DNA of 64,000 nt from Arthrinium phaeospermum. Taxonomy: Eukaryota; Ascomycota; Sordariomycetes; Amphisphaeriales; Apiosporaceae. This document shows, one piece after another, positions 11,326 through 21,373 of the stretch. A model generated the notes under the pieces. It worked only from the letters and a program-made list of their open reading frames with translations. It was not told the DNA's origin and made no database searches. The translations under genes and the position numbers were made by a program. Positions within the stretch are counted from its first letter, which is position 1, and the number at the start of each line of letters is the position of its first letter. The DNA is taken from NCBI GenBank assembly GCA_006503535.1, contig QYRS01000006.1, forward strand, positions 434,001 to 498,000, written 5' to 3'.

Positions 11326-12495
11326 TCAGTAGTACTCAAGCTGAGCGAGAGCCCATGACAGGAGCCATTTATATTCCTCGTCGCTGCCGTCAAGATTCTT
11401 CGTCTCGCCTTTCTCCCATTTGCATTCGTCCACAATGGAGAAGTGGAATCTGAATGGGTTGATATTCTGGTCCAAGTAGGCTTCAAGGACACGGAAGTAT
11501 CCCGGCTTGATGGAAATCAACCAAGCGCTGAGCCTCCGTTTCCTGCCAAAGTATGTTGTCTGCCGGTCGAGAAGGATCGTCAACGCTTGAATTTCGCAGT
11601 TGTCAATGGATTCAGGCGTGTGAACTCCATCCGGTATCTCAATGATGGCTCCCATCTCTCCCTCTGGGTTGTGGAAAATGTAATGTCCTGCGCTCCAGTG
11701 CTGCCGTGAGCCATTGAGATTGGCGGATGGTGAACGCAGACCATACATAATAGCATCCCCATGATACTCGTCGTTCAACTCAATCTTGACGGGGACTTTG
11801 AACGGTAACTTCACATTCCACCTGTACGTGGATAGCCGTTCGTCACTTATGGGTCCGCATCCAGCCAAGTAGCCAAGGGCCCGTGATAGCAAGAGCGTGA
11901 TCCCATAGGTTGTTTGCGACGGCCAATCCCCGTTGATCCAATCTGGCTTGGGCCATAGGCTGTCGTTCTTATCCTCACTCAGTCGAGACATTTCGTCCTT
12001 TGTAAGAGGACGGAACTGACGTCGGAAGCTCTGCCCAGCACTGGCTTGAGACCTGACTTGGGGCCTGACTTGGGGCCCGGCGACAGCGCGCACTTGAGGA
12101 AAGCTGCTCGGAAAACTCTGTATTCCAGGAATGTCGGTTGTTTTCCGTGAGGCATCATGCAGTGGAAGTTCCTTCCTAGTGTCTTTGCTTGGGCTGCCCA
12201 AGGGTGTATTCTCGACCCCCGTTGGTGTCGCAGTACGAGGCACGACAGATGGAAGAGCGGCGGGCACGACAGATGAACGAGCGGCGGGCACGACAGATGG
12301 AAGAGCGGCGGGATAGGTGGGATAAGTCGGGGTAGCGGGAATGATGCAATCCCGAGGTTTGTCGAACAGCCAGATTTCAATTCGACCAACGACATGAGGC
12401 GTGTCATCGCTGACCATTAGATGGCCCTGTGCAGGTAGATTGTCGGTCCAATCGCAGAGGTCTGCCCAATACTCTTCCTCCAGAAGATGCGCCAT
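11326..12495 (-). CDS. Unknown-function protein, local five-copy family, member 1, 389 aa
   Basis: Single exon from ATG 12495. An earlier in-frame TTG is not a likely start. The layout is shared with the genes at 30985, 35220 and 46905. It has a short N-terminal module (E-x-YWADLCDW), a Pro/Ala/Val-rich linker of about 130 residues with a coding tandem repeat, and a conserved domain. That domain starts at FRPLTKDEMSRL and contains SLWP-x-P, GYLAGCGPISDE, NDEYHGDAIMYG, an HW-x-A motif, EMGAIIEI, CEIQALTILLDRQT, AWLISI and FRVLEAYLDQNI, then FHFSI and a W-LLSWALAQ ending. No known domain was recognised. It diverges most from the others at the C-terminus. Expression and function unknown. Confidence 0.7.
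   Translation of the reverse strand: MAHLLEEEYWADLCDWTDNLPAQGHLMVSDDTPHVVGRIEIWLFDKPRDCIIPATPTYPTYPAALPSVVPAARSSVVPAALPSVVPRTATPTGVENTPLGSPSKDTRKELPLHDASRKTTDIPGIQSFPSSFPQVRAVAGPQVRPQVRSQASAGQSFRRQFRPLTKDEMSRLSEDKNDSLWPKPDWINGDWPSQTTYGITLLLSRALGYLAGCGPISDERLSTYRWNVKLPFKVPVKIELNDEYHGDAIMYGLRSPSANLNGSRQHWSAGHYIFHNPEGEMGAIIEIPDGVHTPESIDNCEIQALTILLDRQTTYFGRKRRLSAWLISIKPGYFRVLEAYLDQNINPFRFHFSIVDECKWEKGETKNLDGSDEEYKWLLSWALAQLEYY
12240..12311 (-). repeat. 24-bp coding tandem repeat, 3 copies
   Basis: Three 24-bp units (GCACGACAGATGGAAGAGCGGCGG on the plus strand, with two changes in the middle copy) begin at 12240, 12264 and 12288. They encode a Val-Pro-Ala-Ala-rich octapeptide in the linker of the family member 1 protein. 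Reading frame is kept, so copy-number change would alter only linker length. Confidence 0.85.
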
Positions 12496-13072
12496 GATGC
12501 TGGACCAGTTGAGGCGGTTGGAAGTCGAATGGGTAGTGATGATGAAAAAGAAGTTACAATGTAAGTTGTCCAAATCAAGTTGCGCAGGCAGTGGGAGAAC
12601 GAAACCAGGATTTGTAGCTGATTTGGTAGAATGATTGCGTTTGGTAGAAAGAAAACGCGGGTCAAGTTCCAAATGGAAAATTGCGGACACCACCAGCTTT
12701 AAGTACCTACGTTCCTAAATTAAGGTTTCCTTTGGGGCTTAGGCAGCGGAGATACCTAACGATACAGGCAAACCTTCAAATTTAAAATTCTATTGATTAG
12801 GTAAGTAATTGAGGATTTGGGTGTTCTTTCAAACGTGCCTTATTCCGAGAATTTGGAGCGAGGTTGGTGTGATGATATCCCAATCCATGCTGGGATACAC
12901 TGTCAATGTCCCCCTATGCTACCCCTATCTTTGCTCATCGTGCTGTACGGGAGCATGTATCGGCATTGATAAACGAACGTATCGGATGCACTTGACTTAG
13001 GTTTTCCAGCGCCAAAGCTATTCGACCGCTCCTGTGCGACTTCGTATGTCATGTTGACCACTCGCGCTCTGT
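12496..13072. other. Intergenic region
   Basis: 577 bp lying between the start of the minus-strand family gene and the plus-strand remnant at 13073. No gene or RNA was seen. It should contain the promoter of the gene at 12495. Confidence 0.4.
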
Positions 13073-13440
13073 ATGAGCTTAGGTGCCGGCGGCGGCAGCG
13101 AGCAATGGGAATACAGCATCGTCCAGACCGCGGTCCAGATGTTGGAAGAGGACCGAGGCCGCCGCCTACCCTCCAGCATCAAAGGCAAGATCTCCGACGA
13201 CTTCAACAAGAGCAAGCGCAACCTGGGGCCCGCATGCACCCGCAAGTGGTACACCTTCGAGGGCCTCGACGAGGACCGGGACGCCACCACAATAAGCAGA
13301 TTAAGGGCGATTCGCCTGTCTACGTCCACCGTCCCCTGAAGCCCGAGCCGGAGAAGAAGAACGCAGCACGGATTGTCGTCTGCCTCGCTGTCTCGGCTCT
13401 GGTGCCTGCATTGGCGCTCACATTCGTTTTCAGCTTATAA
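13073..13440 (+). pseudogene. Small protein with C-terminal membrane anchor, frameshifted
   Basis: From ATG 13073 the frame reads as a credible small soluble domain (EQWEYSIVQTAVQMLEED, then KISDDFNK and ACTRKWYTFEGLDED) up to about 13285, then turns into nonsense. In the next frame the sequence continues sensibly from about 13290 with IKGDSPVYVHRPLKPEPEKK, followed by a hydrophobic C-terminal segment (RIVVCLAVSALVPALALTF) and a stop at 13440. I found no GT-AG intron that restores the frame. A one-base indel, either real decay or a sequence error, is the simplest reading. Its layout (short domain, basic spacer, terminal TM) matches that of the next gene, with which it may be paired. Confidence 0.4.
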
Positions 13441-13786
13441 ATACAGGTAGAAAGAAATAACTGAGGATTATGATTTATGTCTAACTACGCAAAAATCATG
13501 GGCACTCGCTATTGTGGGATACATGCGCAGAGTACCAGAGGGGTTTCAGCGCTGTTGAGGCTTGGTTACAGGTAGTGAATCAGACGTCGTCCGTACAGTT
13601 ATGTGACCCTAAAGCCCTCGTGGGTTGCGAGTTAAATTCCAATTCATTTGCGTATTGGGCAGATTGGAACTCCAGTCTCATGCAATGCAACTCTGCTTCA
13701 CCTGCAGCATATAAATTGCGAACCTTACCACAAATAAATTCCTCGCAAACCCCAGCTCATTCCCTTTTTGATGCTGTTGCACCACT
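13441..13786. promoter_or_regulatory. Promoter region of the small membrane-anchored gene
   Basis: No gene is supported in this 346-bp gap. A TATAAAT element at about 13710 lies roughly 75 bp before the ATG at 13787 and is a reasonable core promoter. Confidence 0.4.
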
Positions 13787-14513
13787 ATGCCTCTCAATCG
13801 ACATCATCAGCCTTCCGCACGCGGTGTAAGTTCTTTCAGCCTTGAACTTCTTCATTGGTACTTGTTCGATTCGAAGGACACTTCTGACACAATTTTGCAG
13901 GACGGAAACACCAAAGACGACCAATCTCCCACCTCCATCCACCGCCAACTCGTGCTCGCCCCAATGAACGAACTCTCCGTCGACGACGTGCTGCAGGCCG
14001 CACGGCTTCTCCGGAAGTTCTGCAAAGCGACCTGGAAGAACGCGCAGTTGCTGTGCAACACCAGCGAGTTCGTCAGCGAACTGGATGCCGCCATGTTCCG
14101 CGACGGCGTGGTCAAGCTCCGAGCCGTCAAGAAGCGCAACAGCCTCATGAAGAAGCGGCTGCGAAACGAGCGAGCGAGCTACCTGGACGGGCGCGCCGAA
14201 CTCCGCCGGGAGATTGAGGAAATTGAGCGAGATGCGGATTTGATCGAGGACGTTGACCAGTGGTCGGTTGATTTCCGGAACAAAGAGGTGAGAATCGCAT
14301 GCGCTGATGTCCTACGTTGTTTCATGCGTTTACTAATAAGTTGCTGCACAGTTCGCAATGCTTGAGAACATGCTTCAGATCCATCCTCATCCATCGCGAT
14401 TCCAATCCGTCAACCACTATCTTGTCGGCATTACCATTTTCGGCCTTCTTGTTTTGGCGGTCGCGCTGGCCATGGGCCGAATCTCGATCCGGAATCAGTG
14501 TTCCCTTGATTAA
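13787..14513 (+). CDS. Small coiled-coil protein with C-terminal transmembrane anchor, 195 aa
   Basis: Three exons (13787-13825, 13901-14287, 14352-14513) join in phase 0. The introns are 75 bp (GTAAGT...GCAG) and 64 bp (GTGAGA...ACAG, with a CTAATAA branch-like sequence). The first intron is a multiple of three without stops, so it could be retained. Residues 35-140 are charged and helical (VDDVLQAARLLRKFCKAT; ERASYLDGRAELRREIEEIE), suggesting a coiled coil. The last exon supplies a hydrophobic segment (YLVGITIFGLLVLAVALAMG) about 10 residues from the C-terminus, the layout of a tail-anchored protein of the ER or outer mitochondrial membrane. No signal peptide. Family not recognised. Confidence 0.6.
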
Positions 14514-14743
14514 CATCGCCTGCTTGTTCACTGGAAGATACCACGCCGGCTCTGCTTCTCCCACACTGGAAGAACAAACAACAGGATGGTCTTGTACTAT
14601 GATAAACATGTATAGATATGTACTACACAGGATAGCATACGCGAGCAGAGTCCTCTGCATGAACATCGGGGGCTGAAAACCTCTAGGCGAGAAGCCAAAT
14701 CATGACAATTGAACCATGATCATACCACACTGCCTGGCTGTGT

Positions 14744-15370
14744 CTAATCCAAATTCTCGAATACCAAATGTGCCTCATCGCCCGCCAACAGTCGCAGATC
14801 ATGGGACCTCGCCCATGCCCTCGTCACTTCTTTATCCTTGCGTGTATGTACAACTACTTGCGATGAGCCTGTCAGCCGCCTCTACGATAACGCTAGATGG
14901 ACTGACCCAAAGTAAAATGTAATGTGAGATGTGTCTGGTGACTTACCCAAGCGAGCATACCGACGGACCAAGTCGGCCGTGTCACGAAACCGGACCCCGC
15001 ATCTCTGGAAGTGCTGTTCCGCCCTTGCGCACCGGAGAGGGTGTTTGGTGCATATCGGGTTGTCGCAGCGGCTGGACGGGCACCGCAAGGTGTACAGGGC
15101 GGTGTGGTCGCGGCCTCTTACGGTGATAGTGAAGTCAAAGACCCAGTAGTGCTCCTTGGTGACGAGGGCGGTTTCGATCGGGGGCTGTTTGGTGTACAGC
15201 CGCTTATTAATGGGTGGAGCCGACGTTGTCGTGGCGGCGGGCCGTTTCGTCGCGCGTAGCACTCTGGTTGGCGGTGGTGGTGGTTGTCGCTCGTTGGTGG
15301 GACACGGCGCGGTTTCGCCTTGGGGGACTTGGCTGGGTCCGCCGGAGTAAAGTCGGTTGCTGGGCATCAT
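14744..15370 (-). CDS. Small Cys/His zinc-finger-like protein, 182 aa (splice model tentative)
   Basis: Exon 1 is 14947-15370 from ATG 15370. A GTAAGT donor follows codon fragment TTG-G. Using the acceptor at 14869 gives exon 2 14744-14868 and a 182-residue protein ending in DKEVTRAWARSHDLRLLAGD. An alternative acceptor at 14882 gives 157 residues. The first 55 residues are Pro/Thr-rich and basic. A compact Cys/His segment follows: C-x4-C-x4-C-x2-HPL-x5-A-x2-HFQRCG, then RFRDTADLVRRYARL. The spacing suggests a degenerate zinc finger, possibly DNA- or protein-binding. I do not recognise the family. It is convergent with the membrane-anchored gene upstream. Confidence 0.5.
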
Positions 15371-15750
15371 CCACTGTAACTGACAACACTCGGGTGTCCA
15401 CAGGATGATTGTTATAGATTATCATTAACACTCTTATGAGGGTCCCGTCTATTAAGACAAGGAAGAGACTGAGTATTGCCAGCCTGACTTTTAGCAGAAC
15501 CCTTGTTGGAATGGAATGCTGGAGGGTATCGTCTTTGTCTTTCTCTTCTTGAACTCCAGGTGATCACAACGAAATTCCGACGAATGTAGCGAGTTCATCC
15601 ATAGACGCTTCCAAGCCCAACTAAGAAAGAAGTTATTAAGATGCAGTTTATAGTTAAAAATTGTAGGTCTTATACTCGACATCGAAATTGTTGCTGTGGC
15701 ATACTGCTAACTTCCGACTACCTAGACTACAATGATGGAGAAGAGAGTTT
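15371..15750. other. Intergenic region
   Basis: 380 bp between the start of the Cys/His gene and the 3' end of the GH127 gene. No feature beyond presumed promoter and terminator sequence was seen. Confidence 0.35.
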
Positions 15751-17728
15751 CTACAGCGACCCCGTGTACTTCCAATACGTGACGTAATTGAAATCCTTGC
15801 CGCCATCGTACCACGGCCCGAGACTGAAACTCTTCCCATCGCTCGTGGTGCCCGTAAACGCGAGACCCGAAGCCGAGGTCCGCTTCAGCGTATCCAGTCG
15901 CATGGTCGGCGCGGAGTTTACGTTGTTGTTTCCGTAGTTGCCGATCAAGATGACGGGTCCGTACGAGATGGCGGCCAGGCTCGCGTCGTCGTTGGCCTTG
16001 ATCAGGTAGGGCCGCATAGGCAGCTTGATCGTCACCTTGTCGCCGTTGGCCCAGGTCCGCGACGGTACCTGAGCGTAGGTCCCCGTCGCGGTAGGGATAT
16101 TCTGCTTCTGCCCGTTGACCGCGACCTCGGCCCCCTGGGTCCAGGACGGGATGCGGATCTTGAGCCCGAAGGCTGCGCTGCCGCTGCCGGCGACGGTCAG
16201 GACGACGGTGTCAGTGTTGGGGAAGTCGCCCGACTGCGTGACGCGGACCCCCTTCTGCGCCCAGTTCAGCGTCGACGGCGCGTACAGGTTCACGTAGAGC
16301 GCCCCGTCGTCGTAGCCGTAGATGGCGTCCATGAGCCGCGTGTTCTGCTCGACGCCCGACCCCTGGCAGCACCAGAAGGAGTCGTAGTCGGTGCTCCAGG
16401 TGCCGCCGCCCCAGACGGGCCCGAGGCCCTTGCGCGCGCCCGGGTTCAGCGAGGAGAAGTAGGTGATGTGGCCGTGGGCACTGTGCGGGTCCTGCGCGCC
16501 CAGGATGTGGTTCAGGAGGGCCCGCTCGTAGAAGTCCATATACCGCGTGCTGGATCCCTCGCCCGAAGCCCCTTCCAGGGTCCAGAGCTCCCGCGTCAGC
16601 TTCAGCATGTTGTACGTGTTGCAGTGCTCCGCCGTGTCCTTGGTCAGGTACCCCGCGATAGCGTTGGGCGGGCGGAAGTGCTCGTTCTGGCTGTTGCCGC
16701 CGATGGCGTAGCTGTGGGCGCCGACGACCATGTCCCAGGCGTGGCTGGCCACGTCGCGGTACTTTTGCGTGCCCGTCGCCTTGTACTCGTGCGCGGCGCC
16801 GACCCACTTGGGGATGTTGGTGTTGGCGTGGTTGCCGTTGAGCCGGTCCTCGCCGCGCGCCAGCCAGTCGAACGTCGAGGCCTGGTCGAAGCGCTGCGCC
16901 GTCTTGAGCCAGCGCTGGTCCCCCGTCTGCCGGTACAGCTCCGCCAGCACGTCCTGCATGCCGCCGTACTCGACGTTGAGGACCGACTGCATCTTGTCGT
17001 AGCTCAGCCGGCCCGTGCGGGCGTCGACCCAGGCCGCCATATCTAAAAGGACAGTCTTGGCCGTCTGGTCGCCGATGTTGCGCCAGACGTCCAGCAGGCC
17101 CGCCATGGTCTTGTGCAGGGCGTAGTAGACGACCGTGGTGCTCTGCCCGTTCTCGACCTTGTCGAACTCGGACTCGGGGAACCCGCTGAGGTAGCCCGCC
17201 GCGAAGCCGGCCGCCTGGCTGTTGGCCTGGCACTTGCGCAGCTCGGTCACGAAGCCCGTCGCGCGGGTGCGGCACTCGTCGTCTTTGAGCGAGGCGTAGC
17301 ACTGCGACCAGGCGCTCAGGAAGTGGCCCTGCATGTGCGAGCGGAAGGGGAAGTCGGGCGCGTCCCAGCCCCCGTTCTTCTGGGCGCCGTTGGTGGAGAG
17401 CTTGTGCGTGGCACGGAAGTTGTACAGGAGGCGGTTCGTGTCGACCGACTTCAGGTAGCTCAACGTCCGGTTCTGGTTCTCGACGTTAACAGTTCGTGTG
17501 GTATATAGCGGTCATGTCCCCTATGGGATTGATGATGACGATGGGCATATGCGATCTCACCTGGTTCTCTTGGACTCGGCCATCGTTCAGCGTGACTTGG
17601 CTGATATCAAAGGCATGTGCTACGACGCCGATATCGCCCGTGACGATGGGTGCTGCCTGCCCCGCAACCAGCGGCGCCCAAGTTCCCACCAAGGCCAAGG
17701 CCAGACAGTTGGCGATAATTCCGTGCAT
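15751..17728 (-). CDS. Secreted GH127 beta-L-arabinofuranosidase (DUF1680), 629 aa
   Basis: Two exons (17561-17728, 15751-17472) flank an 88-bp intron (GTGAGA...AACCAG). The start at ATG 17728 gives a signal peptide (MHGIIANCLALALVGTWAPLVAG). GH127 active-site marks are all present: E320 in GGNSQNEHF, E338-H-C340 in AEHCNTYNMLKL, and C424-C425 in WCCQGSGVEQN. In the bacterial enzyme HypBA1 the equivalent Glu and Cys residues bind zinc, and one Cys is the nucleophile that releases beta-L-arabinofuranose. An (alpha/alpha)6 barrel followed by beta domains fits the length. Likely role: extracellular release of L-arabinose from plant hydroxyproline-rich glycoproteins or arabinan side chains. Confidence in family is high; substrate is by analogy. 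Confidence 0.9.
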
Positions 17729-17816
17729 CGTTGTCGAAACCAAACAGCATGAGACAGAAAGCTATCAATTCAGGATCCCAAGACACGAGATGAGATTCGT
17801 TGGCAGACTATATGTA

Positions 17817-17824
17817 CTTATATA
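17817..17824 (-). promoter_or_regulatory. TATA box for the GH127 gene
   Basis: The minus-strand sequence TATATAAG lies about 90 bp upstream of the GH127 start codon, at the usual distance for a TATA element plus short leader. Confidence 0.55.
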
Positions 17825-18543
17825 CCTGCGACCCGTACTTGTGGTTCGACTCTGGTCGCCACGCCATCATGGGGCAATCAATCTGGACAAACTCTCGGAC
17901 AATTGGTCCACCAATCAAAAGCCGCAGCGAGTTCCAGAACGGGCAAGAGGCACACCCAGCTGATTGACGGGCATGTACGACTCTGCCAAGATCCACCAAT
18001 ATCTGGTTCGATGACCACCCGAGACTGTCTTCGTATAGCTGCACCGAACCAAAGTTTTCGGAGGGAACATCCCGTCCCCAGCTGTGAGGAGTAAGGTAAG
18101 GTTGCATTTTGACAGATGATCCCCCACACCCGACCTGCACCCCGCATGGTTTAGTGGGTATTGCGGTTTAAGCGTGCCAATCGGGGCCCGTTGGTGGACG
18201 ATACCAATATCTTGCGAGAGCAGCAGCATTAAGTATTCACCGGGTTGTAAGCATCGTTAGTGCTGCTACCTCGTATCTGTAGCTCGTCAGATACGCCTCC
18301 TACTCAGGCGAGCAACAGTCAGTTAGCAATTCTATGGGCTGTGGACTTTGATTTCATATTCGCTCGTTTTGGAACTACATGTATCATAAATTGTTACTAC
18401 GGCAGACGAAACTCCACATGGAAAGACTAAGATCATCATCGCTAAAACCCGATCCGCCATTGACAATTGGTCTCCGTCCCCCTGAATGACAATGAACCAT
18501 TAGGATCAAAACCTCAGTAAGGGGACAGTGAGAACACATCAGC
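17825..18543. other. Intergenic region
   Basis: About 720 bp between the GH127 promoter and the 3' end of the next minus-strand gene. Short ORFs here overlap each other in several frames and show no domain. Nothing else seen. Confidence 0.35.
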
Positions 18544-19652
18544 CTAGAGTTCGTCCTCAACAGAATCCAAATAACTCTCTTCCGGTGCTTGGACAACTCT
18601 TCTTCTTTTGGGGATCGGGCTCCGTATTCTATCCCTTTGTGCGTCTTGCCGCGAGCCGAGAAAGAAGGAAGAGCAGGGAGACCCAGGTCTCTTTTTACCA
18701 GTAGAGGAGTGAGGAGCCGTAGTCGAAAATACCATGGAGGAGACGTGACCGGGAAGGCCGTTGGTTACTCGCGGGGTGGTAGTGTGGAACCTGCGCTGAG
18801 CCTTGGTACGAGTCGAACGAAAAAGAAGAAAGAAGAAAGAAGAAAGTACAGTATCGCAAGTGCCTTCCAGCCCTTACGAGACGTCTCGGAAGCTTTCTCA
18901 TCCAGTCGACTGGCTCCAAGCACGTCAAGCGCGTCAAGCGCGTCGTTAATCGTTTGGATATGTCTCCGTTTCCATGTAGCATCGCAACTTCTTTCGACAA
19001 CTCTCTGAGAGACCCGATCCCTCCACTGCTGGTGTTCCTTGCTGTCGCGGGGACAGATGAGAGTGAATATAATCAACTTCTCGGCTTCCTGAACCTCTCC
19101 GGAAACATCTGCCCCGTACTTGTCTTCTTGATAACAGCCAAAGTCGGAGTGGAGCCCTAAATGTAATTCTTGACTCGAAACTACACAATGCCACACTCCT
19201 GTAGGTCTCCGATAAATGATTGCCTGTCCAATGTCTCCTGGAACTCGGAAACCTAATTTCATATGCTGACGACGAACGAAGTCAATGGCAGTCTGTTCGC
19301 CTTTCGTTTCGTGTTGCTCCCAACGAAACTCGCACCCAGCAGCCATGACTAACTGCTTGATTTGGTTGATGTTAAGAGGGTTGTCTGGTAAATCTCCTCC
19401 AAGGGTCTCCCACCAGAACTCGTGCACATCCTTGTAGGCAAGCAATTTTGTCAAGGCAACTGAAACACAGTTTTGTAGAAAATGGTTGGGGTTGGCGGGC
19501 GAAATGCAAACATTAACGTATTCGAGAAACTCGTCGATTGTCGAAGGGTTCGTGTCGGAAGCGATCCTTGCTGGAGAAATGGTCAATAAGGGACTACATT
19601 CTATTGAAAAAAGGGACGTACAGTCTCGCAAATTGGACGTGGTCGCGGCCAT
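18544..19652 (-). CDS. Putative papain-fold (NC-motif) protein with C-terminal NLS, 332-349 aa
   Basis: Start ATG 19652. A 59-bp intron at 18791-18849 (GTACTT...GCAG) joins the main exon to a last exon ending in SPIPKRRRVV, a nuclear-localisation-like cluster. A further 51-bp intron at 19571-19621 (GTACGT...CCAG) is in frame, so both 332- and 349-residue products are possible. The core has N-C in FLQNCVSVALTKLL near the start of the domain, then DNPLNINQIKQLV, and a later GVWHCVV with H in a strand and D residues following. This Cys-helix then His-strand order resembles papain-like peptidase or deamidase folds, but no D/N third residue is certain. Family not firmly known. Confidence 0.5.
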
Positions 19653-20103
19653 GGTATGAGAGCCGTGGTGGAACAGGGCCAATAGCTAAAGTATTAGGCT
19701 TGGACATTCGGGGCTCAGGATAGCGTCGATTGAGTTATTCCGGGAGCGCGGTTCACTCCAACCCGTAGCGCGGCTGAGCAGAAAAGATTTGGGTTGAACA
19801 GCTTGCAAAACGTTGGGAGTACGTGAGTTTTATCTATTTTTGCGTTGCATCGTGTCGCACCTGCGACGCCACGGCTCTGCAAGCCATATTGTGATAGGCC
19901 CATGACTTCAGGGATGGGAATCCCGGGGAAAAAAAGAAAATCGCCATTGCGCGATTCGCAACAGATCAAAACTCTCAATCAGATGATTTTCTTGATTGAC
20001 ATGAATGACTGAAATCGTTCATGATCAATTCGACCGGTATTAGTATACTAGTATGTCCCTATAATCCAATTCTTTGTGTTTTTGGCACTTTTCGGAATCA
20101 AGC
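19653..20103. promoter_or_regulatory. Divergent promoter region
   Basis: 451 bp between the papain-like gene (minus) and the C2H2 gene (plus). No coding signal. Nested ATGAATGAC/GATCATGAAC-like sequences near 20000-20030 form an imperfect inverted repeat of possible regulatory use. Confidence 0.3.
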
Positions 20104-21373
20104 ATGGGCGACGAGCCACATCAAGCTGTCTTACCCAGTCTGGCCGTGGGGCGGAAGCCCAAACCGCGGCCTCGAAACAACACACCTCGGCGAGGTCTGA
20201 CGGTGGATGACATCCTAGCAGCTGGAAGCCTATGCGGTCTGAAGGCTCGTGAAATTGGACAAACTACGATTGAAGACATTCTTGTCGGTGGGGGTTCCAA
20301 AAAGCCGAACAGCAACGAAAGCAGGCTTGAAGCTGAAGCTGCAGGGAAGGTTGGCCCAGCTGAATGCTCCAAAACCTTTGCCTGCCCATTTCTCCAGCAC
20401 AACCCAGCCATCTACCGGCGTTGGAGATCTTGCGCCTGGTCCGGCTGGCCAAATATTCACCGACTGAAGTACGATATCCTTCTTGAAATGGCGTGTATCC
20501 TTGCTGACATGTTGACCCCAAGGGAGCATTTGACGAGGAAGCACGTGCTACCAAAACATCGGTGCCAACGATGCAGGGTGGATTTTAAATCCCATATCCA
20601 GCTCTCGAGCCACCAGCGTCTCCAGACCCCCTGTCGGCTTCAGCCTGCTATTATGGAAGAAGGGATCAATGACGACCAAATCCAAAAGATACGGTCAAAG
20701 AAGAGACTCCAAGGAAGCCAAGCAATGTCAGAGGAGGCAAAATGGATAAATATCTATCAGATCCTGTTTCCAGGAGAGAGCAATAGTCCATCCCCATGTG
20801 AGAACATTCTTTTTTTCTTTCTTCTTCCTTACCCGAGTTTCTTCCATCAGGTTTCCTTGTGGACCATGAGCTTACAAGCTGTATTTAGATCATGACTCCA
20901 GACAAAATGGATATGCTCAAAGTCCCGACTTTACCAGTGAACCGGCCAAAGCCCTTCTTAAAGATGTCAATACCCAAATTCGTAAGGAGTTGCCAAAAGT
21001 CCTGCATCCGAGAGCTATGGAACGATTATTCCAAAACTCCTCGGTTCAAATTGCAGCAGATGATTTGGTGCAAATGGCACAGGATGCCTTCGATAAAATC
21101 ATGCAAGATCTGATTTCAAAACACACGCCTTTCGATCTGTCAGAGACAACTGTTGCCGATGGACGTTGCGAGAGTCGTGCATCAAATGCTTCCGCCACAG
21201 CCAACGAGGATTCATTCCAGCTCGACCTGTCTCATGAAGCCTTTGCCATGACGGACGTTGGGAACAGTAACACCGACGACCTCTTCGGACTGATGGGAGA
21301 AGCTTTTCCAGACCCGGGGCATGAGTTCGATTTCCTGCAAACCACTTTCGATGCCGAGTCGACGAATAAATGA
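20104..21373 (+). CDS. C2H2-type zinc finger protein of the common Pezizomycotina family, 374 aa
   Basis: Three exons (20104-20468, 20523-20797, 20889-21373) join to 374 codons. Introns are 54 and 91 bp. The start at 20104 is preferred to an open upstream frame without ATG support. The characteristic segment reads KTFACPFLQHNP-x-RRW-x-CAWSGWPNIHRLK, then EHLTRKHVLPKHRCQRC, then SHIQLSSHQRLQTPC, then EGINDDQIQKI and SEEAKWINIYQILFPG. This is the widespread fungal family where one long finger (C-x7-14-C ... H-x3-H) and a second finger precede a conserved helical end. Exon 3 is acidic/Ser-rich with a possible activation-type tail (FQLDLSHEAF). It is probably a nuclear regulator; no target is known. 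Confidence 0.75.

Noticed and set aside
17838..17860. GTGGTTCGACTC, resembling a tRNA B box
   Set aside because: No matching A box or acceptor stem at the proper distance; no tRNA gene was recognised anywhere in the window.
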